Under the pieces are notes generated by a model, which was given only the letters and a program-made list of their open reading frames with translations, did not search any database and was not told the DNA's origin. Made by a program: the position numbers and the translations under genes. DNA of 64,000 nt from Rhodopirellula sp. GTDB taxonomy: Bacteria > Planctomycetota > Planctomycetia > Pirellulales > Thermoguttaceae. How positions within the stretch are numbered: position 1 is the stretch's first letter; each line of letters opens with the position of its first letter. Below are positions 33,561-41,930 of the stretch, piece after piece. The stretch spans positions 1 to 64,000 of the forward strand of contig JAAYEH010000101.1 of NCBI GenBank assembly GCA_012728855.1. Reading direction: 5' to 3'.

Positions 33561-34985
33561 TCAACTCTCGCCGCCTACGCCAGCGACGCCGTAAACCACC
33601 TTCTTCTCCCACCGCGCCACGCAGGCCGCCAGCGCGAGGTCGCCGGTAACGTTCAGCACGGTGCGGCACATATCGAGGATGCGATCGATCCCGAGAATGA
33701 TGGCGATCGATTCGCCAGGCACGCCAATCGCCTGCAGGATGATCACGATCATCGGGATTGAACCGCCCGGCACGCCGGCGGTTCCCATTCCGCCGAGCAC
33801 CGCCATCAGCACAACGATCACTTGCTGGGCGACGGTGAGTTCCACGCCAAACACCTGGGCAAGAAAAAGAACCACAACCCCCTCGTAAAGCCCCGTGCCG
33901 TTCTGGTTCCCCGTCGCCCCCACGGTGAGCACAAACCGGGAGATCGCCGGTGGCAGTCGCAGGTTCTCTTCCGCCACCCGTAGCGCCGTCGGCAGCGTGG
34001 CATTGGAACTGGACGTGCCGAACGCCATCAGCATCGCATCGGAGACATCCGAGAAAAACCGCAGCGGGTTGCGCCGGCCCACGACCATCAGGAACAGCGG
34101 ATAAACGACAAAGAGCTGCAAGCCCAGACCACCCAGCGCCACGCCGAGAAACCACGCCAACGTGGTCAGCAACTCGCCGCCGAGTCGAGCCGTCATGGCG
34201 AAGATCAGACATGCCACGCCGAAAGGCGCCAGCCGCATCGCAAAACCGATGATCGCCATCGACACCTCGAACAACCCCTGGAGCACCGCCACCAACGTCG
34301 CCGCTTTCTCGCCGACGGCCGCCGTCGCCAGGCCGAATGCCAGGGCGAAAAACATCACCGCCAACATGCCGTTGCCTTTCGAGGTTCCGTCCAGGGCGCC
34401 GACCATCTCCTGCAGCGGGTTCTCGGGAATAATATCCAGCAGCGTGTCCTTCAGCGGTTTCGCCCGGCGGGCCTGTTCGATCGTCTCTAAAGCGCCTTTG
34501 GAATACTGTTCCGCCAGAGCCTCGCGTTTTTCCTGCGACAGGCGGTGCCCGGGGCGGACCGTGTTCACCAGCGTAATCCCGATCACCACGGCGATGAGCG
34601 ACAAGAGCACGGTGAAGGCCAGCGTCCACCCGCCGACGCGTCCTAAGTGCCTCAAATCACCCAATTCGACGACCGCCAGCGCCAAGGCCGAGAAGATCAG
34701 CGGCAAGACCACCATCAGAATCAGACGCAGAAAGACGCGCCCCAACGGATCGGCGACATTCGTCGCGAACCAGTCGAGCCGGTCGTCGACGCCGTTGCCG
34801 TCTTCGTCGCGAAAATCCTCCAGTCCCGCCGTGTCCGGCCGGGAAAAAACCATATGGCAGGCCGTTCCCAGAACGGCCCCCAGAACCAGCCCCATCACGA
34901 TCTTCCAGTGCAGCGGAATTCCCCGCCGCTCGTGGTGGGGATCGGAAGAAGGCGGCGGTTCATTGCGGTTCGAGGCGGTGATCAT
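33561..34985 (-). CDS. Dicarboxylate/amino acid:cation symporter (DAACS, GltP-like)
   Basis: 474 residues from ATG 34985. Multi-helix inner-membrane symporter with DAACS motifs: HP1 region TSSSNATLPTALRV, TM7 GATGNQNGTGLYEG, HP2 GMGTAGVPGGSIPM, TM8 DRILDMCRTVLNVTGD. The substrate residues Arg and Asn of TM8 are kept, suggesting acidic amino acids or dicarboxylates. Two oddities: the usual NMDGT sodium-site motif reads NQNGT (Asp to Asn), and the first outside loop contains an EF-hand-like DEDGNGVDD. The stop lies 13 bp from the convergent transporter ATPase gene. Confidence 0.9.
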   Translation of the reverse strand: MITASNRNEPPPSSDPHHERRGIPLHWKIVMGLVLGAVLGTACHMVFSRPDTAGLEDFRDEDGNGVDDRLDWFATNVADPLGRVFLRLILMVVLPLIFSALALAVVELGDLRHLGRVGGWTLAFTVLLSLIAVVIGITLVNTVRPGHRLSQEKREALAEQYSKGALETIEQARRAKPLKDTLLDIIPENPLQEMVGALDGTSKGNGMLAVMFFALAFGLATAAVGEKAATLVAVLQGLFEVSMAIIGFAMRLAPFGVACLIFAMTARLGGELLTTLAWFLGVALGGLGLQLFVVYPLFLMVVGRRNPLRFFSDVSDAMLMAFGTSSSNATLPTALRVAEENLRLPPAISRFVLTVGATGNQNGTGLYEGVVVLFLAQVFGVELTVAQQVIVVLMAVLGGMGTAGVPGGSIPMIVIILQAIGVPGESIAIILGIDRILDMCRTVLNVTGDLALAACVARWEKKVVYGVAGVGGES

Positions 34986-35030
34986 GCCCGGAGCATCCTC
35001 TGGACGGAGGCACTTGTCAAGCCGCACGTT

Positions 35031-35066
35031 TTGCACCCGGCGACCCCTGGAGGATATGATATAATG
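35031..35066 (+). promoter_or_regulatory. Promoter of the HEAT-repeat gene
   Basis: TTGCAC (35031-35036), 18-bp spacer, TATGAT (35055-35060), overlapping a second TATAAT (35060-35065). About 60 nt upstream of the ATG and divergent from the symporter gene. Confidence 0.5.
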
Positions 35067-35125
35067 TGGCCAATCGGTAGGGGGTCGATGTGAAAGCCAG
35101 GCCCGCAACCAGGGAGAACAATACG

Positions 35126-36394
35126 ATGAAGTACGTTTTGTCGATGTTCGTTTGTCTGATCGTGCTAAATGCTTTGGTTCCCGGTCCGGCAAATGCATCG
35201 GAGCAGCCGACGCCACCTTCCGCCACAGGCGAACAAGGCAAGCCGCCGGTCGGAGAAATCGAAGCGACAACGCCCGACAGCCCCGACGCAGCGGGCACGG
35301 AAAGCGATGTCCCCACGCTTGTCAAGCGGCTCTCGGATTCCAATCCGAACCTCCGAGCCGCGGCGGCCAGGCGGCTCGGGCAATTGGGGCCACAGGCTGT
35401 GGAGGCTGTGCCGTCGCTGATTCGCGCGCTGGAGGACGACGGTTATCCGGATATCGGTGATCCGGTTTGGATCTTGGCCGCCAAAGCGCTGGGCAAGATG
35501 GGCTCTAAGGCCGTGCCGCAACTGATCGATCCATTGCAAAGCCCGGACCCCCACGTAACAAAGGGCGTTGCGGCAGCCCTGGGGGACATCGGTCCTGCCG
35601 CCAGCGAAGCGGTGGGGGCTCTGATCGCTGCTTTAGAAAAAGATGATCCGCAGACACGGATCACGCTCCTGTACGGATTGAAGGGCATCGGTCCGGGCGC
35701 CGACCCCGCGGTTCCGCTGTTGATTCAACTGCTCAGTCACGACGACTTCCACACTCGTTACTGGGCTTGTCAAGCGTTGGGCGGGATCGGCCCGGCAGCA
35801 GCCGCGGCGGTGCCGGCGCTTTGCCGCCTCACGACCGATGGTCCGGCTTCGGTTCGGCGTCATGCCGCCGCGGCGCTGGGTAGTATTGGCCCGGCAATTG
35901 GCCCGCCGGGGCTCGACGCGCTGGTCAAGGCGCTCCGCGATCCGGTCGATCCGGTCCGCCAGGATGCCGTGGCCGCGCTGGGCAAGTTGGGCGAGTTGGC
36001 CAAACCGGCCGTTGCCGAAATTCAAGCGGCCATCCGCGAAGGGAAGATGAGCACGTTGGCCGGCTCGGCTCACACACTCTGGCAGTTGACGCGCGATCCC
36101 GATGTCGTTGTTCCGGTGCTCATCGAAGATCTCAATCGTTTTGGCACATCGCCCGAGGCCGCTCGGATGCTAGGTGAACTCGGAGAAGCCGCCAAGGCGG
36201 CCGTACCGGAACTGGCGAAAAACCTGCAGTCGAGCGATCCGCTCTTGCGATTCGAGGCGGCGCGAGCGCTGGGCCGGATCGGCCCGGCGGCGCAAACGGC
36301 CGTACCGGCGTTGCAGCGGGCTCTGGAGGACGAGTCGCTCGACGTCCGCCAGGCTGCTCAGACGTCGCTGAAGCAGATCGAGCCGAGCACTTGA
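35126..36394 (+). CDS. Exported HEAT-repeat protein
   Basis: 422 residues from ATG 35126 (AGGGAG 9 nt upstream). A signal peptide (YVLSMFVCLIVLNALVPGPANA) is followed by a short disordered Pro/Thr linker and at least eight HEAT/PBS-lyase-type repeats (for example VPTLVKRLSDSNPNLRAAAARRLGQLG; VGALIAALEKDDPQTRITLLYGLKGIG; VPALQRALEDESLDVRQAAQTSLKQI). No catalytic motif. Likely a periplasmic or surface protein-binding scaffold. Commonplace in planctomycetes; partner unknown. Confidence 0.88.
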   Translation: MKYVLSMFVCLIVLNALVPGPANASEQPTPPSATGEQGKPPVGEIEATTPDSPDAAGTESDVPTLVKRLSDSNPNLRAAAARRLGQLGPQAVEAVPSLIRALEDDGYPDIGDPVWILAAKALGKMGSKAVPQLIDPLQSPDPHVTKGVAAALGDIGPAASEAVGALIAALEKDDPQTRITLLYGLKGIGPGADPAVPLLIQLLSHDDFHTRYWACQALGGIGPAAAAAVPALCRLTTDGPASVRRHAAAALGSIGPAIGPPGLDALVKALRDPVDPVRQDAVAALGKLGELAKPAVAEIQAAIREGKMSTLAGSAHTLWQLTRDPDVVVPVLIEDLNRFGTSPEAARMLGELGEAAKAAVPELAKNLQSSDPLLRFEAARALGRIGPAAQTAVPALQRALEDESLDVRQAAQTSLKQIEPST

Positions 36395-36402
36395 TGTACG
36401 TC

Positions 36403-36480
36403 AGGCTTTCCAGCCTGACATCGGCCCCGAGTCAGGCTGGAAAGCCTCGTGCTGCAGTGTCGGGCCGGAAAGCCTGACCT
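36403..36480. repeat. Tri-part inverted repeat downstream of HEAT-repeat gene
   Basis: Perfect 17-bp arms (36403-36419 and 36431-36447), each itself partly palindromic, and a third related unit at 36461-36480. It follows the stop by 8 nt and could act as a transcription-end or RNA-stability element. Confidence 0.65.
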
Positions 36481-36545
36481 ATTGAACCGCCGCCTCTGGC
36501 AAGTCCGCCACCTATTCGATTGCCGATGCCAAAGGAGTGACTCGC

Positions 36546-37214
36546 ATGAATAGTCTTCACCGCGTCGTAGCAGCTTTGGAACGGCGCGTGCCTGATCGGG
36601 TGCCGTATTTCGAATGCGCCATCGACACGCGGGTGATGCAATACTTGCTTCCCGGCTGCGACTATTTCCAGTTCAACGACTGGCTCGGCATGGACAACGT
36701 CGGGCAAAACCGCAGTTCGTGGAGCCGGGAGAACGTGGAGTTCATCGGCGACGACTATGCCGATAAGAATGCCACGATGATGTCGCCCCGGCACTTCAAG
36801 GAGTTCATCCTGCCGGGCCTTCAACGTTGCGTCGATGCGGCTCACGAGGCCGGGGCCTATGTGGTCAAGCACACGGACGGCAATATCATGGGCATTCTCG
36901 ACATGGTCGTCGGCACGGGCATCGACGCCCTCAATCCGCTCGAACCACAAGCGGGCATGGACATCGGACTGATCAAACAGCGCTACGGCGACCGTACCGC
37001 CCTGATCGGCAATATCGATTGCGGCTACGTGCTGAGCCAGGCGCCGCTGGACGAAGTCCGCCGCACGACGCGGGAGACCATCCGCAAAGCTGCTCCCGGC
37101 GGCGGCTACTGCCTCTCCAGTTCCAACAGTATTCACTCGTCGGTCAAGCCGGAGAACTTCATGGCGATGATCGATACCTGGCGGCAGGTCGGCGAGTATC
37201 CGATCCATGACTGA
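36546..37214 (+). CDS. UroD-family protein with large internal deletion
   Basis: 222 residues from ATG 36546 (AAAGGAG 8 nt upstream). The first 60 residues match the start of uroporphyrinogen-decarboxylase-like proteins (SLHRVVAALERRVPDRVPYFE, DWLGMDNVGQNRSSW). From about residue 66 the sequence matches the second half (FIGDDYADKNATMMSPRHFKEFILPGLQR, HTDGNIMGILDMVVGTGIDALNPLEP, TALIGNIDCGYVLSQAP). Roughly 110-130 residues that form the middle of the TIM barrel in 330-350 residue homologues are missing, without a frame break. Probably non-functional or a mini-protein. Family members in planctomycetes often act in methyl transfer or glycan-linked metabolism. Confidence 0.72.
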   Translation: MNSLHRVVAALERRVPDRVPYFECAIDTRVMQYLLPGCDYFQFNDWLGMDNVGQNRSSWSRENVEFIGDDYADKNATMMSPRHFKEFILPGLQRCVDAAHEAGAYVVKHTDGNIMGILDMVVGTGIDALNPLEPQAGMDIGLIKQRYGDRTALIGNIDCGYVLSQAPLDEVRRTTRETIRKAAPGGGYCLSSSNSIHSSVKPENFMAMIDTWRQVGEYPIHD

Positions 37215-37227
37215 CGTCGAGCAACCT

Positions 37228-38196
37228 TCAGCCGGCAAGATACTCCCGAATCAGTCGGATATTGTCGGGCGGCGTTTCTAGCGGCATGGCGCCGGTTCCC
37301 ATCACGCAGTTGGCGCGGCCGCCGACGATCTCGAGCACGTGATCGATGGCGCGATAGAGCCGCTGCGGTTCGTTGCAGGCGACGACAGCCGGGTCAAGGT
37401 TGACGCGGATCTTCACGTGGGGATGCGTGCGAGCGACACGCTCGACAAAGGCGGCCTGGTTGGTTTCCACGTTGCAGGCCAGGTAATCCGTGCCGGTGGA
37501 GAGGATATCGTCCAGCACCGGATAGGTGTTGCCGCCCATAATGCAGGGGACGGGATGGCCGACGGCGTCGGCGGCGATATCCAGCACTCGCTGGAGAGCC
37601 GGAATCTCCAACTCGTGAAACTGCCGTGGGGAGAGCATCGGCGGCGCCGCGGCCGACTCGAAAAAGGCCACGTCGAGCCCCGCCTTCGCCACCGCCCGGC
37701 AGAGAACGGCCTGGTTCTCGGCCAGCCGCATCAGCAGTTCGGCCAGTGATTCGGGGTGAAGTGCGGCATCGAGGCAGAGGTTGTTGATTCCGCGAAGATT
37801 GAAGGCGATCGAGAAAGGGCCTCCTACTGGCAGACGCACGTCGGCGTCGGGGAACTCGCGTTTCAGACGCTGCCCGACCGAGAGCATCATCGCGATTCGG
37901 CCATCTCGCTCTGGATCGAACGGGCGGAGGTGGATTCCCTCTTCCGTCGAAGAGAGCAGCGGCTGGTGGATTGCCGGTATGGCATCCGGTGTTGACGCAG
38001 CGACCGTGGCGCCATAGGCCTCCGCCTCGAGGTTGTAGATGTCGATGGCCACCGCAATGACCTGCTGACGGTAATGGAGGTAAGCGGCACGGTGCGCAGC
38101 AAACATCAGCTCCGGATTGCGCGACACCTCCCACGGCGTACGTCCGACGAAGTGGGCGGCATGTTCGTAAATCACCGGCGTAAACGGGATCTTCAT
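37228..38196 (-). CDS. UroD-family protein (uroporphyrinogen decarboxylase-like)
   Basis: 322 residues from ATG 38196, full length for the family. TIM-barrel UroD-like: MKIPFTPVIYEHAAHFVGRTPWEVSR, RLPVGGPFSIAFNLRGINNLC, AKAGLDVAFFESAAAPPMLSPRQFHELEIPALQRV, NVETNQAAFVERV, MGTGAMPLETPPDNIRLIREYL. It is convergent with the deleted paralogue at 36546, 13 bp apart. True heme-pathway UroD residues are not evident, so a corrinoid methyltransferase-like or unknown role is likelier than heme biosynthesis. Confidence 0.85.
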   Translation of the reverse strand: MKIPFTPVIYEHAAHFVGRTPWEVSRNPELMFAAHRAAYLHYRQQVIAVAIDIYNLEAEAYGATVAASTPDAIPAIHQPLLSSTEEGIHLRPFDPERDGRIAMMLSVGQRLKREFPDADVRLPVGGPFSIAFNLRGINNLCLDAALHPESLAELLMRLAENQAVLCRAVAKAGLDVAFFESAAAPPMLSPRQFHELEIPALQRVLDIAADAVGHPVPCIMGGNTYPVLDDILSTGTDYLACNVETNQAAFVERVARTHPHVKIRVNLDPAVVACNEPQRLYRAIDHVLEIVGGRANCVMGTGAMPLETPPDNIRLIREYLAG

Positions 38197-38391
38197 GGAA
38201 ATTGGCTCTCCGGGAAACGGCGACGACCCGCGACGGCCAACCGCGGCGAATCGGCCAGGCAACGTCTGGCTATTATGGGCGAAACTTCGCTGAATCCCAA
38301 GCCCAGCGCGGCATGCCGAATTGCAGTGTCGGCGGAGCGACTTTCTTTCCCGCCGCGGATTACTTACAATAGTTAGAAACATTTACCGGTC

Positions 38392-38467
38392 GGGGACTGG
38401 TCCATTTTTCGGCCGGTCGATCCGCTTTGAGGCCAACGACGTTGGCCGAAAACATGGACCTGTCCCC
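38392..38467. repeat. Palindromic element, ggggactggtcc type
   Basis: Arms of 23-24 bp (38392-38414 and 38444-38467; one bulge, one or two mismatches) with an internal ggcc hairpin. The outer ends ggggact and gtcccc match the ends of the elements at 19849-19970 and 29967-30053, linking it to that family. Confidence 0.7.
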
Positions 38468-38537
38468 CTCCCTTCTGCCCCAGCCCGCGAGACCTCGCCG
38501 ATCCTCCGCGAGCGATTTCGAAAGACCACCGACGACC

Positions 38538-40172
38538 ATGCCTGCCCTGGTGCCACGCTACCTTGTACCCTTTCACCCCAAGCGGGTGCCACACTTCTTC
38601 ACCGATGTGCTGGTCCTCGGCGGCGGACTGGCCGGTTTTCGGGCGGCTTTGGGCGTCGACTCGGGCCGATCGGCACTGGTCATTACCAAGAGCGAACTGG
38701 AACAGTCCAACAGCGTTCATGCGCAGGGCGGCATCGCCGCGGTGCTGGGTCCGGAAGACCGTTGGGAGGACCATGTCAGCGACACCATGCTCGCCGGTGG
38801 CACCCTCTGCGATCTGGATGTCGTCCGGCACGTCGTCCGGGAAGGCCCCTCGCGGGTCCGCGAATTGGTCGAATGGGGAACCGAATTCGACCAGGCCGAC
38901 GGCACGTTGGCGCTCTCGCGCGAAGGAGGGCACGGCCGCGACCGCATCGCGCATGCCAACGGCGACGCCACCGGTCGCGAGATCATGCGAGCCATCATCG
39001 AGCGGGTGCAGAAGGCCAAAAACATCTCCGTCTGGGAGAACACCTTCTCGATCGATCTGTTGACCCACGACGGCGCGTGCCGAGGTGCGATCGTTTGGAA
39101 CGAGCGGCACGGAAAGACCGTGATCTGGGCGAAACAAACGGTCCTGGCCACCGGCGGCGTCGGCCAGGTCTACCGCGAAACGACCAATCCGGACGTAGCC
39201 ACCGGCGACGGAATGGCGATGGCCTACCGCGCAGGAGCACAACTGCGCGATATGGAATTCATGCAGTTCCACCCCACCGTGCTCTATATTGCCGGCAGCA
39301 GCCGCCATCTGATCACTGAGGCGATGCGGGGCGAGGGCGCTCACCTCGTCGATCGCCACGGTTACCGCTTCATGCCCGACTACGACCAGCGCGCCGAACT
39401 GGCGCCGCGCGACGTGGTGAGCTGGTCGATCGTCAGCCAGATGGAGAAGACGCGGCATCCCAACGTCTACCTCGATCTCACGCACCTCGATTCCAACGTG
39501 GTCCGTTCCCGTTTTCCCGGCATCGCCGCGATCTGCGAGAAGTTTGACCTCGATATCACCAAAGATCGGATTCCCGTCCGTCCCGGCGCGCACTACATGA
39601 TGGGCGGCGTGACCGTGGACATGGAAGGCCGCACCACGCTGCCCGGCCTCTGGGCCGCCGGCGAGGTCACTTCCAGCGGCCTGCACGGGGCCAATCGCCT
39701 CGCCTCCAACAGCCTGTTGGAGGCGCTGGTCTACGGGGCGCACACAGGCGAGGGCGCGTCGCGCGAAGCGGCCCGTGTGAACGACACCTTCCGCGCCCTC
39801 GCCCTGGAAAACCCGCGCTCGCGGCTCTCCAGCGAGCGGCTCGACCTGACCGATATCCACAACTCGCTGAAGAGCCTCATGTGGCGCGGCATGGGCGTGC
39901 GGCGCAACGCCGACGGACTGCACGAAGCGATGGACAACATCGAACACTGGTGCCGCTACGTGCTGGCCCTGCAGTTCCAGGGACCGATCGGGTGGGAGTT
40001 GCAGAACATGCTCTGCGTGGCCCGCCTGATGATCCGCGCCGCGCTGGACCGCAAGGAAACCCGCGGCTGCCACGTCCGCACCGATTTCCCCGAACGCGAC
40101 GACACCCACTGGAATCGCCACGCGGTCTTCAACCGGGAGCAGGACGAGCAACTGGCCGCACAGCAGGACTGA
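38538..40172 (+). CDS. nadB: L-aspartate oxidase (NadB-type flavoprotein)
   Basis: 544 residues from ATG 38538. FAD-binding GGGLAGFRAAL (residues 28-37), SVHAQGGIAAVLG, then the substrate/catalytic block FMQFHPTVLYIAG, ITEAMRGEGAHLVDRHGYRFM and ELAPRDVVSWSIV, then GAHYMMGGVTVDMEGRTTLPGLWAAGEVTSSGLHGANRLASNSLLEALVYG and a C-terminal helical domain. L-aspartate oxidase makes iminoaspartate, the first step of NAD synthesis. Distinguishing it from succinate dehydrogenase/fumarate reductase A relies on the compact size and C-terminal domain; no iron-sulfur or membrane subunits are adjacent, which supports NadB. The residue after DVVS is Trp where Arg or Gln is common. Confidence 0.85.
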   Translation: MPALVPRYLVPFHPKRVPHFFTDVLVLGGGLAGFRAALGVDSGRSALVITKSELEQSNSVHAQGGIAAVLGPEDRWEDHVSDTMLAGGTLCDLDVVRHVVREGPSRVRELVEWGTEFDQADGTLALSREGGHGRDRIAHANGDATGREIMRAIIERVQKAKNISVWENTFSIDLLTHDGACRGAIVWNERHGKTVIWAKQTVLATGGVGQVYRETTNPDVATGDGMAMAYRAGAQLRDMEFMQFHPTVLYIAGSSRHLITEAMRGEGAHLVDRHGYRFMPDYDQRAELAPRDVVSWSIVSQMEKTRHPNVYLDLTHLDSNVVRSRFPGIAAICEKFDLDITKDRIPVRPGAHYMMGGVTVDMEGRTTLPGLWAAGEVTSSGLHGANRLASNSLLEALVYGAHTGEGASREAARVNDTFRALALENPRSRLSSERLDLTDIHNSLKSLMWRGMGVRRNADGLHEAMDNIEHWCRYVLALQFQGPIGWELQNMLCVARLMIRAALDRKETRGCHVRTDFPERDDTHWNRHAVFNREQDEQLAAQQD

Positions 40173-40177
40173 GGAAG

Positions 40178-40268
40178 TCACGAGTCGAGAGCCAAGAGTC
40201 ACGAGTTGAGAGTCGAGGGCCAGTCGGAGGGTTTGGCTCTCGACCCTCGACTCTTGTCTCTCGACTGT
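40178..40268. repeat. Purine-skewed inverted repeat, gagtcgaga type
   Basis: Tandem gagtcgagag/gagtcacgag units on the left half and their inverted counterparts (ctcgaccctcgactc) on the right, between the nadB stop and the ribosome-binding site of the next gene. A low-complexity palindromic spacer with no recognisable gene. Confidence 0.55.
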
Positions 40269-40288
40269 GCTATGAGGAGGTAGGGACG

Positions 40289-41746
40289 ATGTGGCGTCGA
40301 ATCACGTGGACGGCGAGTTTGGCAATCATTCTCACCGGCCCATCGGGCCCCGTGGCGGCCGCCGAGCCGGCGGTCGAGCCCCCGAAAGGCGCCGCTGAGT
40401 ACCAGGCGTTGCCGAGGCCGACGGACGGACGTCGGATGGCGCTGACCGTCGATAAGCTCGAAAACGGCATGGATCCGCAACGCCCACTGTTGATCTGGGC
40501 GATCGGATCGAGTTTCACCAACGGGCTGGGCAACGGCGACTTGCTCATCGATTTGATCCGGCAGCGATTTTCCGCCGCGCCGCCGATCGTCTACAAGAAA
40601 ATGGCCGGCAATTCCACCTCGTACCACTTTTCGCACGGCTGGGCTCGCCATTTGGTGATTCCCGATCAGCCCGACGTCGTGCTGATCTACAATTTCGGCA
40701 AGACGGAAGACCTCGAGCAGTTGATCGCGGAACTCCGCCGCAACACGACGGCCGATATTCTCATCGGCAGCCTCCACTGGTGCATTCCCCACAAGCCTGT
40801 CTGGCCGGATCCGGACGCCGCCAACAGCCACCAGGATCCGCAAGCACTGCGGGCGCTGGCCGACAAGTACGGCGTCGAGTTTGTCGAGAATCGCCGCGAG
40901 ATGACTGAGTACATGGTCGCCAACGGGCTGTCAATCGAAGACCTGTTGGCCGACTCCGTCCATGAGAACCGCTATGCCTCGCGGATGACCGTGATGAATA
41001 TCGCCCGCCATTTTCATCGACCGGACCAATTTGACTACCATCCGGCCAGTCGCGAGCGCCGCATCCAGGCCGAAGCGACCGAGGTGCGAACATCCCCCGG
41101 CGACTGGAAACCCACCGAAGGCGGGTCGGCCCTCGTGACCACCAATAGCGGCAGCGAAATGACGGTGGCTTTCACGGGCAATCGCATCGAGTTAATCGGT
41201 TGGCACGGGCCGCAGGGCGGCGAAGCCGAGGTTCAAATCGACGGCAAGCCCGCCGATCAAGTCGAGGCGTTCTATGCGACCTACATCCAGCCCGATCCCA
41301 AGAACGCGCTGAATCCGCCCAATCCGCCGCGCGACCGTTGCCCCCACGCCGTCTCACTGGGCACGAACCTCGTCCCGCAACGGTGGACCATTACCATGAT
41401 CAGCGATGCGTGCGACTACGAGTTGCTGGGCAGTGAGACGGGCCCCGATGGCAAAGGCAACGCCCTGAAACCCTTCACCAGCGTCTCCGGGCAAGTCCTC
41501 ATCGATCCGGAATTCTGGCGCGGCGCGAAAGACAACCGCGCAGGCGACCGCTTCACGTTCGAGGTGGTTCGCGCCACGGTCGGCAAAGTTTCCTTCAAGG
41601 CGGACTCCCGCGGAAGATTTCGGTTGCGGCTGGCATCCGGCCTTTCCAACCAGGCACACGAGTTGAAGCTCATTTGCTGTGGCGACAAAGCGGTGACTGT
41701 GGACGCCTTCGACGTGTTCGAGCCGCCGTTGCGGAGCGACATGTAA
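40289..41746 (+). CDS. Secreted SGNH-hydrolase-like protein with C-terminal beta-sandwich
   Basis: 485 residues from ATG 40289 (AGGAGG 8 nt upstream). A signal peptide (TASLAIILTGPSGPVAAA) is followed by a GDSL/SGNH-type esterase domain: block I LLIWAIGSSFTNGLGNGD, block III-like AGNSTSY, and the catalytic Asp-His pair in LADSVHENRYASRMTVMNIARHF. Residues 260-480 form a beta-rich domain (MTVAFTGNRIELIGWHG, RFTFEVVRATVGKVSF), probably sugar-binding. Likely removes acetyl or other ester groups from a polysaccharide outside the cytoplasm. Confidence 0.78.
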   Translation: MWRRITWTASLAIILTGPSGPVAAAEPAVEPPKGAAEYQALPRPTDGRRMALTVDKLENGMDPQRPLLIWAIGSSFTNGLGNGDLLIDLIRQRFSAAPPIVYKKMAGNSTSYHFSHGWARHLVIPDQPDVVLIYNFGKTEDLEQLIAELRRNTTADILIGSLHWCIPHKPVWPDPDAANSHQDPQALRALADKYGVEFVENRREMTEYMVANGLSIEDLLADSVHENRYASRMTVMNIARHFHRPDQFDYHPASRERRIQAEATEVRTSPGDWKPTEGGSALVTTNSGSEMTVAFTGNRIELIGWHGPQGGEAEVQIDGKPADQVEAFYATYIQPDPKNALNPPNPPRDRCPHAVSLGTNLVPQRWTITMISDACDYELLGSETGPDGKGNALKPFTSVSGQVLIDPEFWRGAKDNRAGDRFTFEVVRATVGKVSFKADSRGRFRLRLASGLSNQAHELKLICCGDKAVTVDAFDVFEPPLRSDM

Positions 41747-41780
41747 GCCGCGGTAAAAGGATACGTAATGCAACCAAGAA

Positions 41781-41871
41781 GGGGTCGGGAGTCTTTTTCC
41801 GTATCGGCCGCCGACCGCGTTGATCATGCCGAGCGGCGTTGAGGCCGATACGGAAAAAGACTCCCGACCCC
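41781..41871. repeat. Perfect 29-bp inverted repeat
   Basis: Arms 41781-41809 and 41843-41871 are exactly complementary across a 33-nt loop that contains a further small hairpin. Located between the SGNH gene stop and the glycosidase gene start. Perfect arms of this length suggest recent insertion or strong selection. There is no downstream T-run on either strand. Confidence 0.85.
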
Positions 41872-41930
41872 CTTTGCGCACCGTATCATTATGACGGCGC
41901 GTTTTTCAAATGCCAGCGAAAGGGTTTCGA

